This document shows, piece by piece, positions 21,301 through 31,151 of a stretch of DNA of 64,000 nt. The DNA comes from Venturia oleaginea. Its lineage: Eukaryota; Ascomycota; Dothideomycetes; Venturiales; Venturiaceae. Position 1 is the first letter of the stretch. Each line of letters opens with the position of its first letter. The notes under the pieces are model-generated. The model was not told where the DNA came from. It did no database searches and saw nothing but the letters and a program-made list of their open reading frames with translations. A program made the position numbers and the translations under genes. Location of the stretch: the NCBI GenBank assembly GCA_013176395.1, contig JABMLP010000002.1:2170001-2234000 (forward strand). The letters run 5' to 3'.

Positions 21301-21524
21301 ATTAGCCGTGCAATCAGCCCTCAATTGGCTGTTCAAATGGCTCTCGATTAGCCGTGCAATCAGCCCTCAATTGGCTGTTCAAATGGCTCTCGATTAGCCG
21401 TGCAATCAGCCCTCAATTGGCTGCTCAAATGGCTCTCAATTAGCCGTGCAATCAGCCCTCAATCGGCTGCTCAAATGGCTCTCAATTAGCCGTGCAATCA
21501 GCCCTCAATTGGCTGTTCAAATGG
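21301..21524 (-). repeat. 46 bp tandem repeat, five copies, gypsy B leader
   Basis: Unit starts ATTAGCCGTGCAATCAGCCC; copies begin at 21301, 21347, 21393, 21439 and 21485 with few differences. Located between primer site and gag. Confidence 0.9.
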
Positions 21525-21630
21525 TCGCACGGGCGCGCTTCCGGTTCCGACTAGTTGGTTGATCACGTGACGCGTCACGAGTAGATTGGTTAGAATGCGG
21601 TGGAATGCGCTCCAACACGCGCCAAACTTG

Positions 21631-21898
21631 ACTCCTCAACAGGTTTGACCTGGGAGTACTGAAATCGCTGGTGTCCTCTTTAGGACCTTGACTCTTCAGG
21701 CACTTCCTGAGAGTACTGAAATCGAGGGTGTCCCTTTTGGACCTTGACTCCTCAACAGGCTTGACCTGGGAGTACTGAAATCGAGGGTGTCCCTTTTGGA
21801 CCTTGACTCCTCAACAGGCTTGACCTGGGAGTACTGAAATGGCTTGGGTGTCCTCTTTAGGACCTTGACTCTACAGGCGCTTCCTGAGAGTACTGAAA
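21631..21898 (-). repeat. 56-60 bp tandem repeat, about five copies, gypsy B leader
   Basis: Units start ACTCCTCAACAGG or ACTCTTCAGGC and share GAGTACTGAAAT and TTGACC-type ends; two variants alternate. Next to the primer site. Unrelated to the 46 bp repeat and to the gypsy A leader repeats. Confidence 0.85.
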
Positions 21899-21909
21899 GT
21901 AGTTTAAAG

Positions 21910-21921
21910 GTACTTAGATAA
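21910..21921 (-). other. Gypsy B self-primer binding site
   Basis: GTACTTAGATA plus one spacer base, identical to gypsy A. The LTR copy next to it reads TATCGAAGTAC, one mismatch, so B's own primer would pair imperfectly. Confidence 0.65.
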
Positions 21922-22082
21922 TGTAAGAGTTCAACCCTCAAAGGTGTTTCGCAGGTGAGAGAAGACTGCTTGTATTTCGAAGTATCGAAGTACAAAGAAG
22001 AAAATGTAGGTACAGGAAGAACAACTTGTATATATAATCTTCCAAGTAGGAAAAAATAGATATAGGATACCATCCCGTGACA
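21922..22082 (-). repeat. Gypsy B 5' LTR, short 161 bp form
   Basis: TGTAAGAG to CCCGTGACA. Shares the R/U5 half with the A LTR but has a short different U3 half. The right flank is gypsy E RNase H (KKLNERQ). Confidence 0.85.
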
Positions 22083-24750
22083 CTGTCTTTCATTCAACTT
22101 CTTTGCTGTCATGAAAGATTCCAAGTTCTTGTGATCCGTTAGAACTTTGAATGGACCCCTAAGGCTCCTAAGCTCCGCGTCCCACTCCTGGATACAACGT
22201 ACTACTGCGAGTAGTTCTTTATCGTGTATGTCGTAGTTGCATTCCGCGGGTAGGTTCTTTTTTGAGACATAAGCGACTGGTCGAGCATTTCCTTCATCGT
22301 CGATCTGTGATAGAGCCCCTCCGACTGCCCAATTGGAGGCATCAGGCTCAACAATTGTTTGTCGATCTGGGTCAAAGTGGAGTAACTCCGGGTCGGAAAT
22401 AAAACGGTCCTTGAGCGTTTGAAACCCGTTTGACAATCCTCGCTCCATTCAAGCTTGCATCCCTTCCTTGTCAGCCGGGTGAGGGGGATAGCTAATGTTG
22501 AGTAGTCCTTGATGAAACGTCGGTAGTAATTGGCAAAACCAAGGAAGCCTCTCACACCTTTCACAGTGGTTGGTGGTGCCCATTCAGAGATTGCTCGAAC
22601 TTTCTCTGGATCCATGCTAATACCCTTGCCCACTTCCACAATGTAGCCAAGATATTTGACCTTTTTAGCTTCAAAACCGCATTTCGTGATGTCCAAGGTC
22701 AATCCGGCTTCACCTAGGGAATGAAGAACCTGTGCTACTTTTCGCCGATAATCTTCCAAAGTTCCGCTTGAAAACACTAGGACATCGTCCATGTAATCGG
22801 TACAGAAGTCGTCCAGGTAGGACCTCAAAACCCAACCAGACGAAAACAGGACTATACTCGAGCAGTACGCAACAACGGGATTGGCAGCAAACGGCAATGT
22901 ATACGCGACAGAGCTGAAAGCAATCAGTACTGCTCTGAGCCAGCTGGCAGTATGGACAATGATCCCGGCAGAAGGAAAACTCACCATCTTCTCGGACAAT
23001 CAGAGTGCGCTGAAGAGTATCCGCAAGCCGAGACAGCAGTCAGGCCAGCATATCATCAACGATATCTTGTCAGCTACGCAGCAATTACATCAAAAGGATA
23101 TTGCCGTGGTTCTTTGATGGATCCCGGCACACTCTGGCATCAAGGGCAACGAAGCGGTAGACAAAATGGCCAAAAGAAGTACCAACGCAGGGAGCGCAGT
23201 CCCGTCAGAGATACGGCTACGCTCAGCACTGATTAGCCAAGCAAAAAAGAGCTGTCAGCCAAGTAATAAACCACTGCGAGGAGGGAGATTCACCAAATCT
23301 ATCGATGCTGCTATCCCTGGAAAACACACGCGCACCATCTATAACCAGCTATCCAAAACAGAGGCCCAAACCCTAGCTCAATTACGGACGTCACATTGCC
23401 GACTGAACAAGTACCTGAACCAAATCGGAGCGGTGGAGTCGCCATTGTGCGAAGAATGCGGAGTCGTGGAAAACGTGCAGCATTTCCTACTCGATTACAA
23501 ACGATGGAGCGAGCAACGACGGCTCTTTAGAGAAGCGACCGAACCAAGGAGCGACGTCTCATATTTAGTAGGAGGCCGCTCAACACTTACAAACAGAAGA
23601 GGAGAGATGATTGATGGTCCAAAATGGACGCCAGATGTAGCAGCGGTGCGAGCGACAATTGCGTTCGTAGACGCTACAAAACGATTCAACCGAGAGACGG
23701 AACAGTCTCTAACGAAACCAACTCCGAGCATGTGGACTCACTCATTAAGATAGTACCCATGCAAGCAGCAATCCTAGATCCGACACCCCCTTTTTACTAA
23801 CCGCCAATCTCTGATCCTATTAGTCTATTGGTAGACAGTAAGTTGCGCCTTTCGATTTTGTTGTTGTTTCTGGAGTTTTGGTCAATTTGAAAACAGAGTA
23901 TGTTGGAAAGATACGTTATAAAATTTAAGATTTGGGCTTGGAATGAAGGGAGCGTTGACAGTGGGATATAATGTATAATAGAGAGTCGGTAGTGTCCCCC
24001 TGGAGCCATACTGGCCCGACGGGTGTATTGAATTCATCCATCCGTCCATCCTCAAGACCCAGTTGATGTATCGCTGAAACGTCGCAGGTGCTCTCGTAAG
24101 GCCGAGAGGAGTAACTAGCCACTCAAACAACCCGTACCGTGTACGGAAAGCCGTTTTCCATTCTTCGCCCTTCGCGACTCGAATCTTGTGAAAAGCCGCG
24201 CTCACATCAAGTTTGGTTAGCCATCTTGCCAAATAGATCACGTTCAGGGTCTCTCGTATCAGGGGTAGCGGATACCTGTCTTTCTTCGTAATCGCGTTAA
24301 GTCCCCGGTAATCGACGCAAAATCGAAGCCCTCCTCCAGGCTTGCGTGCGAAAAGTACCGGAGCGCCAGCGGGGCTCTTGCTAACCCTGATCCATCCTTT
24401 ATCAAGATGATCCATGAGTGTTTTTCTTAGGACTAGCAATTCGTCTCGTGACATGCTGTACAACGGTCCCCATGGTACTTCCTTCTCTTTACCATTGCTA
24501 TTCTTTTCCAATGGCATCTCATGGTCGATACCCGGTCGGTGCGGAGGCTGGAAGCTAGCCTTTTTGGGGTCAAAAACGTGGAGGTAGCGGAAGTAGTGTT
24601 CAGGTAAGTAGTCTTTTGGATTGACTACCGGCTTCACCTGAAGTGCTTTCTCAATATCTCGTAAGGACGCTGCAAATACTCTTGTCGGCATGTTGTGCTT
24701 GTCTAATCTCTTGATTCTTCTGACTAGAGCGGTGTATGATGCTGCGCTTA
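22083..24750 (-). pseudogene. Gypsy E pol fragment, split by a LINE
   Basis: Minus strand, part 1 (24750-24062): end of protease linker and RT up to QRYINWVL, with FCVDYRGLNAITKKDRYPLP. Part 2 (22834-22083): RSYLDDFCTDYMDDVLVF, connection domain and RNase H (DASNWAVGGALSQ, LTDHKNLESF) to KKLNERQ, where gypsy B's LTR begins. A frameshift lies near 22,430 (after SEDCQTGF). YMDD replaces the YLDD seen in A and B. Related to A/B but clearly a different family. Confidence 0.88.
22835..24049 (+). mobile_element. 5'-truncated Tad-like LINE inside gypsy E RT
   Basis: 1,215 bp flanked by a 12 bp duplication CCTCAARACCCA (22823-22834 and 24050-24061, one A/G difference). One frame from about 22881 to TAG 23751-23753 encodes RNase H (YATELKAISTALSQL, FSDNQSALKSI, WIPAHSGIKGNEAVDKMAK) and a C-terminal zinc-like CEECGVVENVQHFLLDYKRW, typical of the end of fungal Tad/I-type LINE ORF2. 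A TGA at about 23117 (reads VVL-stop-WIPAHSG) is probably CGA to TGA. The 3' UTR runs to 24049 and ends in an ATCCATCCGTCCAT stretch. The truncation and TSD fit target-primed reverse transcription. Confidence 0.85.
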
Positions 24751-24954
24751 TGTCATGATCGAACTATGTTGGTATTCGAACGCAGTTAAATGTAGTTAAA
24801 TGTGGTGGTTCTGCTCGATCAGGTCTAGCGCGAGACTGGTCGCAAGTACTTAGACTCGTCTCTACCTCTTAGTTAGCTCCTCATCCTTACAACTTCGCAC
24901 ATCCCATAGAATTCAAGTCATGCTTCTAAGTCAAGTCCAAGGTCAAACGTGACA
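24751..24954 (+). repeat. Gypsy C 5' LTR
   Basis: TGTCATGATCGAAC to CAAACGTGACA, 204 bp. Contains ATCCTTACAA at 24883-24892, complementary to the primer site. Confidence 0.93.
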
Positions 24955-24956
24955 GT

Positions 24957-24966
24957 TTGTAAGGAT
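24957..24966 (+). other. Gypsy C self-primer binding site
   Basis: TTGTAAGGAT two bases after the LTR; the exact reverse complement ATCCTTACAA is in the LTR at 24883-24892. Confidence 0.6.
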
Positions 24967-25026
24967 CCCTTTTCACGATAAAAGTCGGGCTGCTATTGTC
25001 TACGCAGCCGACAAACCTCACCAACT

Positions 25027-26669
25027 ATGCCCCGAATTCTCGATCTTCCTTCCCTTGCGGACGATACTACCACCCTCGAAAACAGTACTCTCGAAAACCC
25101 CCTAGCCTTCTACGACTTCTCTATAACCCCTAGACTCGCAGCAACCCTTACTCAGAAGATCCAAGCTACCTTTGCAACCCCGGCGGACGAAGCTTCAGTC
25201 AACGAAAATGAATACGTCCCAGTCTCACACGTTACTCTCGACCGCGCTTCGGCGCTCCCACTCTCCAGCTTTTAGCTACCATCTCCCATATGTTCAACAC
25301 AGCCCAGCGAGACCAGGATACCATGTCCCGTTCAATTCAAGAACTCAAGCTCGAAGCCTCTGAGAACGAAGCTCGCGCCCTTCGAGCAGAACTCCAGGGC
25401 GTTACTTCTCGCGAAATCTCCGCCCCTCGACCAACCCAAGGCGACATCTCTATCTTTGAAGGAGATAAAAACAAATACAAGAGCTGGCTCTTAGACCTCC
25501 GGATAAAACTCAGCGCAGACTCCAAAGCATTCCCTTCAGTAAACTCACAAGTTACTTACGCCTTCAATCAACTTGACGACAAGTGCAAATCCACAATTCG
25601 CCCATACTACAACGAAACTACGAATTCATGGCCTTTTGAATCCCTCGACGAATTTATCTCAAAACTCAACGACAGCTACGCTCCTCGTTTCGATACGCAA
25701 GATGCTATGAATAAGCTGCAGAACCACAAGATGGCAAACCGAACAATTGCTACTTACGCCGCAGACTTCCGACGCCTACTCCAAGAAGCCGGAATCACCC
25801 TCCCTCACGTCTCAGAACCCGCAAACCCCTTGGAACAACTTATGATTGTCAACTTTCGCAACGGCCTGAGCGCAGAACTCAGCGGAGCAATGATTCACGT
25901 CCCTACGACAAAGAAACTGGAGGAGTTAATCGATCTGTGCCACAACTGCGAAGCCAACATGAAACAATTCGAGAAAATCTCTCGAGCTCGAAAAGCACCC
26001 GTATTCTCAGGATCATCTACATCAGCTACCGCTCCCTCTGCATCCCAACGCGCATTCCTAGTCTCCCCCTCCACTTCTCACGCTTTCGGAGATGCCATGG
26101 ACATTTCAGTTATGAACCTCAACGGTAGTGCCGGCGCCGACATAGGTACCTGCCTCCCGTCTCTCCAGATGAAACCAATTGCATCCTGGACCCTGGAAGA
26201 GAAAGCCGCCAATATCCAATGGCGAAAGACCAACAACCGTTGCGGATACTGCGGAGAGCCCGTAGTAATTATGCCTAATGGTCAGAAGCACATCGCCGCC
26301 GTATGCCCTAAGAAAGCCCAGCGTGGACGCCCCTCCAATCAGTTCACTACTCCCAACCAGTTCGCCAGTGACCCCATGCAGTTTGGCAACTCCGGAGCTC
26401 GAAACTTCATTCCCCCTATGAGCTTTAGCAATATGAGTATGTCAGGAGCATCGGGAGCGTATCCACAGAACGTCCAGACTTCCCGGATCACTCAAGGCCC
26501 TGAAGAACGCTCAGGTTCTACCGCCTCTTCTAGCACCACAAGCTACGGCTTCGGATCAGCCCCATACACCCCGAGTTCGGAAAACTCACAGTCTCGTTGG
26601 AAAGACGTTCATCGAGACAAGACAACAAATCGAAACGACATGTTCTTCACATCAGTTCGGCAGTTCTAG
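25027..26669 (+). pseudogene. Gypsy C gag
   Basis: Main frame from ATG 25290 (MFNTAQRDQDTM) to TAG 26667-26669. An ATG at 25027 (MPRILDLPSLADD) opens 82 codons in another frame and probably is the original start, separated by a small indel near 25,200-25,270. Gag core at FEGDKNKYKSWLLDLRI and the FRRLLQEAG region; zinc-like CGYCGEPVVIMPNGQKH followed by AVCPKK, a longer spacing than a classic knuckle. Pol overlaps the last 73 bases in the -1 frame. Confidence 0.85.
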
Positions 26670-29600
26670 GTTACTCAGAGAAATCAATAGGAGAGATTGA
26701 TGGACCAGTAGACTCTAGACCAATCATAGTCCCAATTACACTTAATGAATCGATCAAAACCCTCGCCGTTACTGATTCCTTTGCCACAGGAAGTTTCATC
26801 GACCTCGATTTTGCGCAATCCCACGGCTTTCCCTTTATTCCCCTCGAAAACCCCCGCCGTCTCAAAGCCTTTGACGGCGAACAGGCATCCTCTGCACCCT
26901 CTTACGTTACTCACGAAATCCACGTCTCCGTCAGAACCGGAGAACACCACCTCGAAACCACGAAATTCTTTGTTACTCGTCTCGGCTCCGCAGCAGTCAT
27001 CTTTGGCACTCTCTGGATGAACCTCCACGGTGTGAAACTCGATTTTGAGAATCGTAGTATTCACTTCGGTACCCACTGTTCTAAGAAATGTCTTCAGGGC
27101 CACAAGGGCTCTGTTGAGTATATCCCGCTCCCGTTTGGTGCCCGCGCACTCCCTCAAGAAACCCCGGACTCTCTGTAAGAGTTCAACCCTCAAAGGTGTT
27201 TCGCAAGTGAGAGAAGACTGCTTGTATTTCAAAGTATCTAAGTACAAAGAAGAAAGTGTAGGTACAGGAAGAACAACTCGTATATATAATCTTCCAAGTA
27301 GGAAAAGGACATGCTGTCCTGAGAAGAGAATAGAAAGGAGTAGAAGCGCATGTGAAACGGTCCCTGAATAATCCCTGCTAGGCGCACGTGAGAACTACCA
27401 GGTAGTGCTAAGAATCCATCCAGGATAAGTTGAGAAAGGATCTATCCTTTGACACTCTCCTCGCGATTGGAAGATTGTCAACTCTCACGCTTTCCAATGG
27501 AATTCTAAGCAGCCCAATGCTCAAATCTACGCAATCAGTATTCAAGATATCGATAAATTTCTGGCGAAGAAACCAGATTACAAAGACCCTCGCCCCCAGT
27601 TACCCAAAGACCTTCACGACCTCGCGCACGCTTTTAACAGAAAAGCTGCTGATTCACTGCCCCCTTCACGCCTCGTCGACTACAAAATCGAAATTCAAGA
27701 AGACAAGAAAGACCAGTTACCCAACGCTCCTCTCTACGGTATGTCCCAGAACGAACTCAAATGCCTTCGGAGATGGCTGGAGGAGAATTTGGGAAAAGGT
27801 TTTATCAGAAAAAGCCAGTCCGACGTCAGTTCCCCATGTATCTTTGTCAAAAAACCAGGTGGTGGTCTGCGATTCTGCGTAGACTACCGAAAACTCAACG
27901 CCATTACTCGAAAAAACCGATACCCTATTCCCTTACTCCACAAAACCCTAGACAAACTCAGCAAAGCCAAGTACTTCACGAACATCGATATTATCTCAGC
28001 ATTCAACGCACTCCAAGTCCACCCCGACAGCGTTCCTCTCACTGCATTCAGAACCCGCTTCGGTCTGTTCGAATCTCTAGTTATGAACTTCGGCCTCTGC
28101 AATGCCCCGGCGACCTGGCAGTCGTATATTAACGAACAACTTAAAGACTTCCTCGACGTTTTCTACACCGCGTACCTCGACGACATCCTAATCTACAGCG
28201 AAACTCTCGAAGAGCATAAAATTCAAGTGCGGCAGGTTATCGAACGAATGCACGCAGCAGGACTCAACATCGACATCGACAAATGCGGATTCTACCAGAC
28301 AGAAGTCAGATTTCTCGGTTTAACTATCACAGACCACGGAATCCGGATGGACCCGGACAAAGTCAAAACAATCATTGATTGGCAATACTGTACCACTCGC
28401 CACGACGTCCAATCCTTCCTCGGGTTTGCCAATTTCTACCGCCGTTTTATTTTCAATTACTCCTCCACCGCGAAACCTCTTACCGACTTACTGAAAAAAG
28501 ACAAGCCGTTCTACTTCGGCCCAAAACAGCGCGCCGCTTTTGATAAACTCCAAGAAGCCTTCATCTCCGCACCAATCCTCGCACATTTCGACCCTACAAA
28601 GAAGTATATTGTCGAAACAGACGCCTCCGACTGGGTAGGCGCTGGAGTACTCTCACAAATCGGCAATGACGGTTTGCTACACCCCGTCGCCTTCTTCTCT
28701 CACAAGTTCACACCCCAGGAGTGTAATTACGAAATCTACGACAAAGAACTCCTAGCAATCATTCGCGCATTTGAAGAGTGGCGAGGAGAGCTCGAAGGAA
28801 CTGAAGACCCGATCGAAGTTATTACAGACCACCGAAACCTCGAATACTACATGTCAACCAAAAAACTCACTCGCCGACAAGCCCGTTGGGCCGAATTCCT
28901 CTCCCAATTCCACTTCGAAATCAAATGGAGACCAGGAAAAGATACTACGAAACCCGACGCCTTGACCCGCCGCTCCCAAGACCTCCCCTCAAACGTATCC
29001 GACCCGCGTATCCAGCACCAGTCACAGGTTATGCTTAAACCCCACACACTTGACCCTAAGATTCGAAAAGAACTAGCGCTCCAAGTCCACAATCTTTTAT
29101 TATGCCCAGTTACGCTTCGTGACCACTCCTCTCCACAAGACTTCGAGAAAAACCCAGACTACCGCGACTCTTCCGAAAATGACGGGGACGAATCCCTTGA
29201 GCCCCTCAACGATATATGGGACAAACCTAGCAATGACGCAGTAGCTGAAGAACAAACCCCAACCACCCCGTTCTCCCCTCCGGACATATTCATCCCTTCG
29301 CAAGACCCAGACGACGAAGAGCTTATTTGGGACGAAGACAAGTTTGAAGAACTCTACACTAGAGCGTTGACTAAAGACAAAGAACCACGCGAAGTCTTGA
29401 AAAAACTACGCGACGGCAAAACCCACCACCGAACGTTGCGGATGCAGGACTGCGAAGAACGCGACGGCCGCCGATGGTATAAAAAGTGTCTATTTATTCC
29501 CCAAGACGATACACTACAAGCATACATTCTGAAAGCGAACCACGACTGTAATGTCGCAGGTCACCCGGGTAAAGCTAACAACTTCCTCAAACTCCGCAAG

Positions 29601-30863
29601 TTCTACTACTGGCATGGCATGCACGCCACCTCGGACAAATGGGTCTCACGATGCGACGCCTGTCGACGCGCAAAACCGAGCAACCTAATGTACCAAGGAC
29701 TCCTCAACACTCTCAAAGCCCCTCAACGAAGATGGGAAGACATCCAGATGGACTTCGTTACCGATTTACCTGCTACACGCAAAGGAGGTAATACCTGCCT
29801 CTTAGTAATTGTCGATCGCCTCACCAAAATCAAGCACCTTATCCCCTGCCAAAAACTCCCAGAAGCCCGCGAATGCGCCTTACTCTTTCTCCAACACGTC
29901 TACCGCCTCCACGGCTTACCTCGAAGCATTATCTCCGACCGAGGATCCTAATTCGTTGCTATCCTCTGGAAAGTACTCTGCAAACGCCTCGGAATCCGAA
30001 TCCGCCTCTCTACCAGTTTCCACCCCGAGACAGATGGCGGGACCGAGCGAGCGAATGCCCAAGTCGAAATCTACATCCGTGCTTACTGCAATTATCAACA
30101 AGATGATTGGGACGAATGGTTACCACTCTGCGAATTCGTGATCAACAACACACCCTCCAATGCAACAAAACTCACACCATTTTTTGCCGCCTACGGCTAC
30201 GATCCACGCTCCGGATTGGAAGCGCCAATTCAACCAGACCGTAACGCCTCTCGCCACGAAATTACCGAGACACGAAAAGCTAATTCCATGGCTGACTTCA
30301 TGGCAAACCTTGAGAAGATTTGCTACAACGAGATCCGCCACGCCAGCGCTACCTACGAATATTTCAAGAACAAACATCGGCTTGGTTCTCCAAACTACAA
30401 AGTTGGTGACTGGGTTTGGCTAAACCTCAAGAATATCAAGACCACGCGCCCATCCAAAAAGTTCGACTGCAAGTTCGCCGGCAAATTCAAGATTCTACAA
30501 GCCCTAGACCACGAAGCTTACAAACTCGAGCTCCCTACTTCTATGCATTGCCATCCCGTCTTTCATACAAATCTACTGCTCCCTGCCTACCCCCCTTCCG
30601 ACAGGATGTTTCCAAACCAGAATGACTCGCAACCTCCTCCCGTCGATGTTGAAGGAAACGATGGAATCTACACCCTGGATGAAGTCGTTGATTCACGATT
30701 CAACAAAGCTACGAAGAGATTTGACTACAAGGTTAAATGGGAAGGCTATTACTTACCGACATGGGAACCCCTTCAATTCTTGCACAACGCAAAGAGCGCG
30801 GTTGATGAATTTCACCAGAGATATCCAAGAAAAACAAAACCAACCGGGTACAGGCCTGGTTAG
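26597..30863 (+). pseudogene. Gypsy C pol, split by a solo LTR and one stop
   Basis: Protease region 26597-27173 (VTDSFATGSFIDL, where the catalytic DSG reads DSF), then the 281 bp LTR, then RT (FCVDYRKLNAITRKNRYPIP, YLDDILIY), RNase H (VETDASDWVGAGVLSQ, YDKELLAIIRAF, ITDHRNLEYY), integrase zinc region (HDCNVAGHPG, CDACRR), D at QMDFVTDL, D at SDRG, then TAA at 29949-29951 in place of the usual Q of SDRGSQF, then FHPETDGGTERAN and a C-terminal chromodomain (YTLDEVVDSR, YKVKWEGYYLPTWEP) to TAG at 30861-30863. Three independent lesions make it inactive. Confidence 0.9.
27174..27454 (-). repeat. 281 bp solo LTR (A-family subtype) in gypsy C pol, TSD CTCTC
   Basis: TGTAAGAG to CCTTTGACA, same subtype as 20644-20924, with exact CTCTC at 27169-27173 and 27455-27459. 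It is younger than gypsy C. Confidence 0.93.
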
Positions 30864-30947
30864 GATTCGATCATGCTTCAAGTTTGTCAGTCACCTCGCC
30901 AAATAGTTCAGTTTGAACCATTGCGCCTCGGCCTTGTTGGGGGGTAC

Positions 30948-31151
30948 TGTCATGATCGAACTATGTTGGTATTCGAATGCAGTTAAATGTAGTTAAATGT
31001 GGTGGTTCTGCTCGATCAGGTCTAGCGCGAGACTGGTCGCAAGTACTTAGACTCGTCTCTATCTCTTAGTTAGCTCCTCATCCTTACAACTTCGCACATC
31101 CCATAGAATTCAAGTCATGCTTCCAAGTCAAGTCCAAGGTCAAACGTGACA
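30948..31151 (+). repeat. Gypsy C 3' LTR
   Basis: 204 bp, matching 24751-24954 at all but a few positions. Confidence 0.93.

Larger units (their letters stand above)
17041..22082 (-). mobile_element. Gypsy B, same family as A, truncated and interrupted
   Basis: Minus strand: 5' LTR 22082-21922, self-primer site, long repeat-bearing leader, gag 20977-19654, pol from about 19670 to 17041, where it stops at RIVERT against gypsy A's LTR. It lacks the integrase half and the 3' LTR. Three later LTRs interrupt it (18828-19003, 19065-19375, 20644-20924). B itself sits in RNase H of gypsy E. Confidence 0.88.
24751..31151 (+). mobile_element. Gypsy C, chromodomain element with 204 bp LTRs
   Basis: 5' LTR 24751-24954, self-primer site 24957-24966, gag, -1 overlapping pol, 3' LTR 30948-31151 preceded by TTGGGGGGTAC. 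Both LTRs are 204 bp with few differences. The left flank is gypsy E (GCTTA), the right flank gypsy D integrase (CATGC): no TSD and two unrelated elements, so the present copy probably arose by recombination between two C insertions. Confidence 0.92.

Noticed and set aside
22732..22917. Plus-strand open frame crossing the LINE start
   Set aside because: It spans the junction of gypsy E and the LINE, so it is not a gene.
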